Part shown: piece by piece, positions 54,930 to 64,000 of the stretch
How the letters are laid out: every line of letters starts with the position of its first letter
Position numbering within the stretch: position 1 is the first letter of the stretch
DNA from: Rapana venosa
Lineage: Eukaryota; Mollusca; Gastropoda; Neogastropoda; Muricidae
Assembly: GCA_028751875.1 (NCBI GenBank)
Contig: CM054141.1
Location: forward strand, 72,544,654-72,608,653
Length of the DNA: 64,000 bases
Reading direction: 5' to 3'
Notes under the pieces: model-generated
Told to the model about the DNA's origin: nothing
The model's database searches: none
The model's input: the letters and a program-made list of their open reading frames with translations, nothing else
Position numbers and translations under genes: made by a program

Positions 54930-55760
54930 TGCTGGGTTACAGGCTGGAAGGTCACAGGTTCAAGTCTCATAGTCACAGGGTGATGGATCTTTCAAATTCT
55001 GACCAGCTCCTACCCAGAAGGAGCTTGCTGTGGGCTGATTGGGAAAGACTTGGACCTCGCAGTCCAGCTTCATCCACTTTATGGATGTGATTTTGAGATT
55101 GTTTCTCAAATTTCCTGACCAACACTGCAGGTGTCTGTATCTCTCAGGCCCAGTTGACGCCAGGATATATTATTATGATAGGAATCATAGAATACAGCCC
55201 TGTCAAGTAGTCTTGCAGCACATGCACTTCCATAGCAGCATCTTGACATCATCCTCATTGTCATCAATCATCATGCACTAAGAGAAAAGAGTCTCGGATT
55301 CCGTGGCCCCAGTTGCCCTGGCTCAGGGTGACCTCAGTTTGGAGGTTCATGGAAGGAGGTTCATGGAAGGAGGTTTATGGAAGGAGGTTCATGGAAGGAG
55401 GTTCATGGAAGGAGGTTCATGGAAGGAGGTTCATGGAAGGACGTTGTGGTGGTCACCACCCTGGGTGAGCATCCCTCTCCGCCAGACCGTGTGACTGACT
55501 GTTACTGCCTGCCGTCAGTAGGGGGCTTTGTGGCTGGTGCCCTGCGTATACTAGCTCAGAAAAGGCACCACTGAACACCACCAAAGTGACCCAGTAGTTT
55601 TGCAGGGCCCTCTGGCTGGTGGCCTCATGGTGGACTGATATTGATAAGCTCTCTATGGACCTTGAGGATGTGACATAACGAATCTGGGTTTGGTTGAGGT
55701 GTAGAGATTGAAACTGGCAGTGTGGGAACAGCAGGACAGCAGCATCATGGAAGATAAGGC
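54930..55760 (+). repeat. Repeat family B, uninterrupted copy
   Basis: Contains B-box-like GGTTCAAGTC, AGCTTCATCCACTTTATGGA, CCAACACTGCAGGTGTCTGT and ACTGAACACCACCAAAGTGA in the order split by the LINE at 8.08-9.99 kb. An extra 14-bp array (55341-55445, GGAGGTTCATGGAA, about 7 units) is inserted. Confidence 0.85.
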
Positions 55761-55804
55761 AGGACCCCCCACCCCCACCCCCAGCAAAAAGCAGCAACAC
55801 TGAA

Positions 55805-55985
55805 TGCATGTTGCACACTGGATCTCGGTTTATCATATCATCCAAAAGATTAGCACTAAGATCACAGTTTAAGGTCTAGTGGATGGGGGAGAAGTTCAAG
55901 CATGAACGGACATTGACCCCACACTTCTGGTTGTTAGATGGGTGGTTACCTCACGGTTCTGGCACCACACGGCATGTAGGCAGGC
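55805..55985 (-). repeat. Dispersed repeat family E, partial inverted copy
   Basis: ATCTCGGTTTATCATATCAT, then GGTCTAGTGGATGGGGGAGA match 59750-59830. Confidence 0.65.
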
Positions 55986-56514
55986 GTGTTGGCGGTGGGG
56001 TAGGGAGCTTGGCAGCGCCGCCTGTCGACAGACTGCTTCACCAGCACTGAGGCAGTTTCCTAAAGCAACCCAGGCCTTACAGGGACAGACAGACAGACAG
56101 AGATGGTGATGATGATGTGCTTTCCCCAGCCATACCCTGGTGTTACCAACAATAATGTGCTGTCTCACTCATCCCTCCTGGAATCACTGTGAGACCATAA
56201 GTACACACTGGATGAGAAGTGTGTGTGTGTGACTCATCAAATACGGCTTTTACCTGGCCGTAGAGGCAGCCATCCTCTGACTTCAGGGAATTTGTCTCTC
56301 CTTTTAAGGAGAATGTATGCTGTGTTTGTGTCCTGGCTGAAGGCAATGTCAACATGACAATTCACAACATGACACCATTTTGATATAGACCTTGACACTT
56401 AGCTTACACCAGTAACTGACAAGGCTTTGACCTGGGCCAAAAAGAGGAGAGAGAGAAAAAAAAGACAGACACATCAAAGACAGACTTAATCGTGGAATGC
56501 TCAGACAGCAACTT

Positions 56515-56830
56515 TGGCTGTCTGTCATATAAGGGAAGATGTGTTGCGCTGCCATTCAGCACCTGACATTTCAGGCCCAGCACATCTGACTTCGGCGTGG
56601 GAGAGAATTGTTATCTTGTAAGTCTTTCTGAAAAAAGCACAAGAATGGATCAAGAAGCACAAAACAGACAAGAAAGGGGTGGCAGCAAGAAAAGGAATAA
56701 AGATAGGGATAGAAAAGAGGGAATTCCTAGCACACAATTTCCTGACTGTGGAGATGCTATTTATATCGACAGGCCTCCGGCATCCCCACAGGGGAGCAAA
56801 CCAATGTAAAAATGTACACAAGGTTATTCT
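56515..56830 (+). repeat. Dispersed repeat family C
   Basis: Close copy of 12925-13220: GTGTTGCGCTGC, TTTCAGGCCCAGCACATC, GAAAAGAGGGAATTCCT and GATGCTATTTATATCGACAG. Confidence 0.8.
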
Positions 56831-57525
56831 CCACATAGACACAAATGACTTCCACACATTGTAACCCCAACATTTAAAGAATAGGCCAACAACTAGAAAT
56901 CGTGCACTATGAATTTCCCCATTTCTGTCACCCTCTTTGTTTTGTTTTTTTATAACTTTTATTTACCCTTCCATCCCATGTCTCTGTCTCGCTCTCTTGC
57001 TTATTTACCACTTTTCCAGTCCATTCGTCCTACCCTTTTCTTCGTTTTGACACAATTCTTGAAATTCTGTTTTGAAGAAAGTCTGACAATCTGATGTTCT
57101 CTCTTCAGAAGTGATATGGCATTTTGCCTGGAAGTGATCTAGTTAACACTGGGATGGGCACATGATGTCAGTTTTGCAGTGTTATTTGCCCATACTGGCA
57201 TTTTGCATTCATGTGTTTTTTATTCCTTTTATGTTGAAATTTTCTGTGTACGCTTATAGTAACATAGAGATGGTAAGTTCAGCAGAATGACTGATGTCCT
57301 TAACATGGCCTGGTTTTATTGGTCTTAAAGAATGAAGAAAGTAAAGTGCTTGATTCATGTGTTTTTCTCTTCATACTGACAGTATTGGTATGTGAGGGGA
57401 TATATGGGATTAGCCTGTGTTGGTTTTGAACGTGAATATGATTGTGATTAACAGAAACTGAATGAAGTGACAGCGCTCATAAGGCCTTTGTAGTCGGTGG
57501 GGCTATAAACAACATGAAATGATGA
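56831..57525. other. Non-coding sequence
   Basis: Unique sequence without exon or repeat signals I can support. Confidence 0.4.
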
Positions 57526-57526
57526 A

Positions 57527-57974
57527 TGTGTGTGTGTGGTGTGTGTGTGTGAATGCGTGTGTGTGGTGTGTGAATGTGTGTGTGTGAATGTGTGTGTGTG
57601 GTGTGTGCCTGTGTAGGCCTAGGTGTATGTGTAATGGAGGGACACATCCTGTGAGTATTGACAGGCTTGTGGGGCCGGCCCACGCAGAGCCATGAAAAAA
57701 TGTTGGTTTTTCCTCAGGGAGTTTCTTCACAGGTCTGTCACAGCTAAATAGAGAACAGTGAAAAAGGCTGGAGTTGGGCATGATTTAATGGGCAGCACAG
57801 TGAACTGGGTGAAGGGGAGGGGTGACAGGAGAAGGAGACATCTGAAACCGGTTTTTCTGCTGCAGCAGTACATGTCTGTGCATTTGACACTTGGCTGCAT
57901 AGGCCCCACTCCCTGCAGCAACAACCACCACACAAATTCTGACTGTGTCGCTCCCCTTATATATATATATCTCA

Positions 57975-58021
<47 letters not shown>

Positions 58022-58048
58022 ATACATACACACACACACACACACACT
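57527..58048 (+). repeat. Microsatellites around unique sequence
   Basis: TG with GAATG interruptions at 57527-57617; AT (57958-57970), GA (57976-58018) and CA (58028-58047) in succession at the right end. Confidence 0.85.
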
Positions 58049-58618
58049 GGGTGTGTAAATTTTTAAATTGGCATTGCCGCTACTTCAAACACCTGCGCTT
58101 CACCCGTGAGAAACACGGCAACACAAACATGTCACGTCCCAGCATGGCGACACACAGTATCTGTATGTAGTGTGGGGCAAAAAACAGGAAAACAAACACT
58201 CTTCAGTCATATCAGCCGTCACCTGACCAAGCAACCTGATACAGTTAGACTATAGCCCACTGCACCAGGTCAAACCAGCACAGCACAGCACGCTGATTGG
58301 CAGTCAGTCGCTGATTGGCGTTATCTCTAACCCTAATTCTCGTCTGCTGGTCTTCTTAGGTTACAAGATGCTCGGTAAACGAAAGTTCGTGTGCATGTAC
58401 ACAGGCGCTCGATAATGTTGTTATGTCTGCGTTTTTTATGTATATATTTTCTCCGTGGCCCCACCGTGTGTCCCTATCCTTCAGCATCCATTAAGAGCTC
58501 GTTTGTTCAAAATGGATTGCTTTTGATCTCAAAATGGTAACACGGGATTACCTAGCTAGGCTGTATGATTTTCTTTTTTCCTTAAACTTTAATACATATT
58601 CATGTTATCTTCTTGCAA
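58049..58618. other. Non-coding sequence
   Basis: Nothing recognised. Confidence 0.4.
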
Positions 58619-58690
58619 CACAAAAACCCGTTCCGACTTTCAGAAGAGTAGACCATTGCATGCTGGTAGGCACCAATGCGCGCGTGTGTG
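58619..58690 (+). repeat. Family A fragment
   Basis: AAACCCGTTCCGACTTTCAG, then GACCATTGCATGCTGGTAGG. Confidence 0.55.
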
Positions 58691-59224
58691 TGCGATGCCT
58701 TCTTCTTTTGGGATCAGCTGATTAAAGAACGGATTAGGATCCCCAGACTGTAAATGATAGTGGTCTTCATGTGTGTCTTTTTCAAGTAGTTTTTATTCTT
58801 TTTTTTTCAATTGTGATATCATTCCTCAACCGTAACACTGTTACTAACTAATTTTCTCTTCAATGAACATTTCTGCACGTTTCTCCAAGAATTTTGTAAA
58901 ATTTCGAACTGATAAAAAGATCTTATCCAACGAGACATTCTTATGTTCTCTTTTCTTGAGCTTTAACATGTGTTTATAGTCTCTTCTTGCAACACAAAAA
59001 GTAACATAATTATGGGTTAGGCTACTAGCATCATCTGACTGCCCAGCTGCTTAAAAGAGGTGATGCAAGTTTTCCCGTCCTATGTTGCTTTGTGTTTTCA
59101 GTTCCTCGTTCGGAGCTCCACGGAGCGTCAGTGGTGAGATTGCTGCGTATGCGACCGTTTCACAAACCCCCTCCCACCACCACCATTTAGCTAACCGTAT
59201 TTGGACTTCGGGAACGCTGTCTAA

Positions 59225-59405
59225 ACACGACACTTGTGTGCATGTTGTTTGTTGTTGTGTTTTTAAAAAAAACAAAACATTTTTCATCCATTCCTACTGG
59301 CAAGAAATGGCTTACTCTTGCGAAAGGCGGAACGGGTTTTTAACATATGAGCAAGATGGTTTGTGCATGCGCACATAGGGCCTCGGTTTATAGTGTCATC
59401 TGAAG
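59225..59405 (-). repeat. Family A, inverted copy
   Basis: CATCCATTCCTACTGGCAAG, then GGCGGAACGGGTTTTTAAC and CCTCGGTTTATAGTGTCATC. Confidence 0.7.
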
Positions 59406-59499
59406 ACCTCTGACATTCGGTTGGATTTTTTCGTCAAACTGGGAAGACAAGGGTAAGGTTGGGAATCGAATCCCAAACCTCAGGGTTGACTTGTTGGGC

Positions 59500-59935
59500 A
59501 TGTGAACGTTTTAACCGGCCCAGTTATCTATAAGTCACGACAGATTTCTCTGCGTGAAGTTCGGGCTGTTCTCCCCGGGGACAGCGCGTCGCCACAAGCG
59601 CAGTGCCATCCACTATTTTTTTTTTCCTGTCTGCAACTGTATTTGTTTCCCTATCAGAGTGGCTTTTTTCTACAGATTTTTGCCAGGGACAAATCTCTTG
59701 TTGCCGTAGGTTCTTTTACGTGCGTTAAATAATTATGTGAAACACACGGGACCTCGGTTTTTCGTCTCATCCAAAAGACTAACACCCAGGCCACCACTCA
59801 TGGTCTAATGGATGGGGGGAAAAGTTTCGGGCCCAAACGGGGCTCAAACCACAGCACATTTCCGACCCGGACTTTTCGCTTTCCAGGCAGGCGCGTGACC
59901 TCTAGTCTAGACCACCATCCAGTCCTGCCCCCTTC
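59500..59935 (-). repeat. Family E, longest inverted copy with tRNA-like head
   Basis: The inverse of 30890-31240 (TTGCCAGGGACAAATCTCTTG, GTTTCCCTATCAGAGTGGC) extended by a tRNA-like head whose minus strand shows GGTGGTCTAGACTAGAGG and GGTTTGAGCCCCG. Confidence 0.75.
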
Positions 59936-60224
59936 CTTCTTGTTTCACATTCATTATGGCACCAGTCCTCCATCTGTCGGTCTGTCTTGTATCTGAGTTG
60001 TGTTGTCACACAGTCAGCACTTTGTATCAGACAAAATACTGTAACAGCTAATGCCTGGTCAGCATGCTGGACAATGAGACTTAAAGCGCGTTCTAGCATT
60101 TTCTGGGTTTCGTCACGTTTCGATAAATAAAATGAACGTTGTCTTTTGATTTTCATTCCAAACAAGCTTATTTGTCCTTGCATTTTCACTGCATGCATTT
60201 TGTCTCTATTCTATTCCATTCTTG

Positions 60225-60573
60225 TATTCTTTTATTTCAAGTATAATGGAATAAGCACTCATGTGCTTTTTACATCCAGTCCCTGTGTGCATGGGTTTTG
60301 TAAATTTTGCCACCCGTTCCCACTGGCACACAATGGACTTCTCTTCCGCCAGAATAGGTTTTAACGTGTGCGCAAGATGTTCTGCAAGCGTTTGCAGACG
60401 AGCCTTGATTTATAGTCTCATCCGAAGGACTTTCAGGGAGTGGAGTCGGCACTGATGCTACTAACTCCAAGGGGAAATCTCCATGAACGGGTGTTTCAGG
60501 GGTGGCTCAAACCTGGGTCGTCAGATCATGAGCACAACATGCAACGCTCTAACCACCAGGCTGTCCCGTCAGG

Positions 60574-60575
<2 letters not shown>
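60225..60575 (-). repeat. Family A inverted copy plus tRNA-like head
   Basis: Family A body to about 60435. Then 60480-60575 on the minus strand reads GGTGGTTAGAGCGTTGCATG and CCCAGGTTTGAGCC, A- and B-box-like. A TG tract follows at 60577-60608. Confidence 0.75.
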
Positions 60576-60609
<34 letters not shown>

Positions 60610-60784
60610 TTTTTCCCCCCGTCATTTGGTCATTTGTCAGTTAGTCCCCCCCCCTCCCCCTTCAACTACCTCCATCATCAGTGCCCCCAGTTCAAATAAA
60701 ACGTGCAAGAATGAAAACCAGAGTGCAGAAGCTGTAATCAATGCTATTTTTGTTCTTTTCTAGTGGTCGCAGACTTACTGCCAT

Positions 60785-60839
60785 AAGCGAGCGCTTTGAT
60801 TTGCTGCTTTACAAGATTCAGCGCTATATAAATTCCATA

Positions 60840-60872
<33 letters not shown>

Positions 60873-60873
60873 G
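60785..60873 (+). repeat. (ATT)n-tailed repeat end
   Basis: GAGCGCTTTGATTTGCTGC, CAGCGCTATATAAATTCC, (ATT)n; the same tail as at 42085-42174. Confidence 0.85.
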
Positions 60874-61099
60874 AACAAACACGTTATCCTTGTCAAGTCA
60901 AGTCAAGTCAAATTTTAATTTCCAGATGGTACATTGAATAAGCAATGCATTTGCTTTTTTTCATCAAGCCATCTTATCTATCTTGCGTGTCAACAAGCAT
61001 GCTCTGTTTGTTTGGTACGCGAAATGGAGGGGGTTGGGGTGGAGACAACAACAACAACAACAACAAACCCCCAACTCTCACGCCCTAACTGCAGGACCT

Positions 61100-61590
61100 G
61101 TCTATGCCTTCTCAATCACTCAGTCAGTGCAAGCGCCTGTGTGTAGAGACATCGATGTTGTCAATCTTGATCCGTTAAAGGCTTTGGCCTACACGCACGC
61201 GCGCACTTCACTTGCCCGCGATCATGTACGCGCGAGGAAAAAAGATCTCGCCTAGGCCTACCTTTAGACTCTTTACATCGCAGACGGACGGAACTGAGCT
61301 GCGAGCGTTGAAGTGATCTCCAAATTCTATTGAATGCTGCATGCATGCCGCGACTGTGCGCCGCAAAGACAGGCGACAAGACGGGACAGGGCAGACGATT
61401 GAATGCAGATGTTCTGACAGTGTACATAACACAGGCAGGTGCTTGACAGATCCGTGGATCGTGTATGTAGGGCCTATTATACGTACTGCGTGAGTCACTT
61501 CCAGAGGTTTCTTTTCTCCTGCATTAATTTGAGTACTGAACGCCAACAGCACACACACTCACAGTGTTTCTGCCGCTGAAGTAGGTAAGT
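61100..61590 (+). promoter_or_regulatory. CpG-richer segment with a strong donor, possible first exon
   Basis: Relatively GC- and CpG-rich compared with its surroundings and ends at GAAGTAG|GTAAGTCAG (GT about 61586). Could be a 5' non-coding exon of a gene to the right. No coding exon was found before the window ends. Confidence 0.2.
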
Positions 61591-61607
61591 CAGTGTGTGT
61601 GAGAGGG

Positions 61608-61611
<4 letters not shown>

Positions 61612-61658
<47 letters not shown>
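61612..61658 (+). repeat. (GA)n microsatellite
   Basis: Pure GA tract. Two more lie at 62096-62144 and 62460-62518. Confidence 0.95.
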
Positions 61659-61659
<1 letters not shown>

Positions 61660-62091
61660 TCGATCGACTGATTGAAGCCCAAGTGCCTGTGTATCGTTGT
61701 TAGGGTCGTCTGGTTCTGTCTGATACGTACAAGTCTTGTTTCCTTCCATCACATCAAGTCAATAGTGGTCGTTGAAAGTAGATCATAGCAGTTTTGTACA
61801 AATTATATCTAGTCCTATGTGATGTTTTTCATCTGAACGTCTTTTCACTATAAGGGATGCTCTCTCTGTCTCTCTCTGTGAGTGCGTGCGCGCGTGCGTG
61901 TGTGTGCGTGCACGCTCATGCTTGTTTGCTTTCATGCTTAGGGACTGATTGATTGATTGATAATCTTTATTCCCACGGGTTACATTATATAAAGTATTGA
62001 CTTTTTTTGGTCATCCGACCCTCGACCTGAGAGAGGACTATCGGCAATAATCGCAACTCATAGGGGCGGAAACCTAAAGACAATTATTTTG

Positions 62092-62095
<4 letters not shown>

Positions 62096-62148
<53 letters not shown>

Positions 62149-62455
62149 GCTGTTGAGGTAGGCAAACATTAACTAGATTTATAAACGTTTCTTTAAAGGT
62201 GCATATTTATTTACAAAACTGTTTCTGGGCTCTACACACCAGCATTGTAAAGTTTGAATGCGCTTCAGTTCAACATGTATTTCTTCCCCACCTGTACACA
62301 GCGTTCACGGTGTGCGCTCTTAAAAAAAAATTGTCGTGTAATAACTGAACGCTTTACCGTTGCACCCTGCCGTTTTAACTACAGTTTATGCAGAAAATCA
62401 CATGTCTGCATACATTGACAGTAACACACATATACACATAGGTCAACAAGCCAAC

Positions 62456-62518
<63 letters not shown>
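62096..62518 (+). repeat. Two (GA)n tracts with unique spacer
   Basis: GA at 62096-62144 and 62460-62518. The spacer shows no exon. Confidence 0.9.
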
Positions 62519-62520
<2 letters not shown>

Positions 62521-62974
62521 ATCAGTCGGTGTCACTTCACATTCAATGACTGATACGCATATTTCACAGCCTTCCGTGTTATACAATTGCCTTGGCTGAA
62601 TTCTTCACGTCAGTTGAGAACAACACAGGTGACTGACTACAAATGGCTACGATGACGTGTGTCAAAGACTTTTGTCCGAAGATAATGTTGTCAGATGATG
62701 ATCTCATTAAGAAAGATAAAGAGAAACAAGCTGGGACGTAAATATAATCACAACGACGACGACAACAGCAACAACAACAACAGAAGCAAGAGCTGGTCAA
62801 CGAGAGGAGTTGTAACATCATCATTACAGACTAGGGATTTCGGGGGAAAATGCAATAGAGATTTAGAACAGTTATTGTTTATCTCCAAACACCATTGTCG
62901 TATTGTTGTTTCTGGTACTGTTCTATACCATTCTCACCACAGTTTTATCTGTACGAAAGTCTGGCTGCTCTCCC

Positions 62975-63190
62975 TTCGGATGAGACTATAAACCGAGGTC
63001 CCGTGTGCGAACGCACGAAGAACATCTTACGCACACGTTAAAACCCGTTCCGCTTTTCGGAAGAGTAGGCCCATGTGTGCCGGTGGGAACGGATGACAAA
63101 AAATTCACAAAACTGCATACACACGAGGACTGGATGTAAAAAAGCACATGAGTGCTCATTCCATTATCCTCGAAATAAAAGAATAAAGAG
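62975..63190 (+). repeat. Dispersed repeat family A
   Basis: GATGAGACTATAAACCGAGG, CGAACGCACGAAGAACATC, CACGAGGACTGGATG and TTATCCTCGAAATAAAAGAA. Confidence 0.85.
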
Positions 63191-63292
63191 AGAGCGCGTT
63201 AGCGCAAGAATAGCGCCACCGATTATGAAAAATAAACAAGACTCAACGCTATCTGCGTATGTATTTGTTTCTGTTGAAGACTAGCTTTGCAT

Positions 63293-63537
63293 GCCAGACT
63301 TTGCTACCAACAACTCTTGTTGTCTTGGGGTTTTGTACGTGCGCTAAACGTGTGCCAGACTTTGCTACCAACAACTCTTGTTGTCTTGGGGTTTTGTACG
63401 TGCGCTAAACGTGTGCCAAACTTTGCTACCAGCAACTCTTGTTGTCTTGGGGTTTTGTACGTGCGCTAAACGTGTGCCAGATTTTGCTACTAGCAACTCT
63501 TGTTGTCTTGGGGTTTTGTACGTGCGCTAAACGTGTG
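63293..63537 (+). repeat. 61-bp tandem repeat, four units
   Basis: GCCAGACTTTGCTACCAACA, ACTCTTGTTGTCTTGGGGTT, TTGTACGTGCGCTAAACGTG T; each unit differs by a few bases. It derives from family E-like sequence, which continues at 63538. Confidence 0.95.
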
Positions 63538-63725
63538 CTGCACAGAGGACCTCGGCTGATTGTCTGATCCGAAAGACTAGTGTGCAGACCTCTACCTAAG
63601 GTTTTGTGGCTCGGAGGAGGGGGAGGGGGGTGGGGGTCAAACGGGGTCGAACACGCGACTTCTTGGTTTCTAAACGGGTGCGTTGCCTCTGAAGCACGCT
63701 CCACACTGCCAGGAGGCTGTTGGGC
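63538..63725 (-). repeat. tRNA-like SINE head, family E-like
   Basis: The minus strand shows GCTTCAGAGGCAACGCACCC and GCGTGTTCGACCCCG, A- and B-box-like. Confidence 0.65.
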
Positions 63726-63809
63726 GACTTCAGTCATGACTGGGGTGTTACCTAGCTGCCCATGGAGCATTTGGCCGCGGACCCGGGGAATGTCTCCAAG
63801 ATATTTCTT

Positions 63810-64000
63810 TCTTCTTTTAATTTTTTTTTATTCCGAGGATAATGGAATAAGCTCTCATGTGCTTTTTTACATCCCGTCCCAGTGTGTAGGCCTATGCAGT
63901 TTTGTACATTTTGTCATCCGTTCTCACCGGCATACTATGGACTATTCTTTCGAAGAGCAGAACGGGTTTTAACGTATGCGCAAGATGTTCTGCGTGCGTT
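63810..64000 (-). repeat. Family A inverted copy, cut by window edge
   Basis: ATAATGGAATAAGCTCTCAT, TTGTCATCCGTTCTCACCGG and AGAACGGGTTTTAACG, running off the end. Confidence 0.8.

Overview
This window is animal nuclear DNA. Its genes are split by GT-AG introns, it is rich in simple repeats, and it carries SINE, LINE, copia and piggyBac copies. The protein sequences and the style of the dispersed repeats suggest a mollusc, most likely a gastropod. That taxon is an inference, because no organism name can be read from the sequence. There is no bacterial operon, CRISPR array or recognisable tRNA/rRNA gene.

Three protein-coding genes are complete, and every splice phase was checked by hand. EMC6 (+, CDS 6675-14155, 5 exons, 116 aa) encodes a small membrane subunit of the ER membrane protein complex. 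TTC29 (-, CDS 30757-15883, 9 coding exons, 499 aa) encodes a tetratricopeptide protein of cilia and flagella. SUPT7L (+, CDS 32903-49905, 9 exons, 417 aa) encodes a histone-fold subunit of the SAGA/STAGA coactivator. EMC6 and TTC29 are convergent, with poly(A) signals about 590 bp apart. TTC29 and SUPT7L are divergent and probably share a promoter region near 32.65-32.90 kb.

Layout: 1-6.2 kb is repeat-rich non-coding DNA with a possible minus-strand first exon at its right end. EMC6 fills 6.7-14.2 kb, and its intron 1 holds a LINE nested inside an older repeat. TTC29 fills 14.8-32.65 kb. Its introns hold a dead piggyBac (16.8-19.06 kb), a 2.56-kb tandem duplication that includes one of its own exons, a second piggyBac deletion derivative (26.67-27.85 kb) and a SINE with clear target-site duplications. 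SUPT7L fills 32.9-49.9 kb. Intron 2 contains a nearly intact copia element inserted 2 bp past the splice-donor GT, and later introns contain a 2.4-kb minisatellite, a LINE fragment and tandem decoy 3' splice sites. A 2-kb 31-bp minisatellite begins just after the SUPT7L stop. From 52 to 64 kb I see only repeats, minisatellites and one weak first-exon candidate.

The strongest unusual signals are two consecutive U12-type introns in EMC6 flanking a 20-nt exon; a copia element whose Gag start codon lies in the LTR and whose primer-binding site, complementary to the initiator-tRNA anticodon arm, is read as coding sequence; insertion of that element inside a splice donor; two TTAA-flanked piggyBac relics in one gene; and an exon-containing tandem duplication that may be real or an assembly artefact. 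I found no clearly new molecular system.
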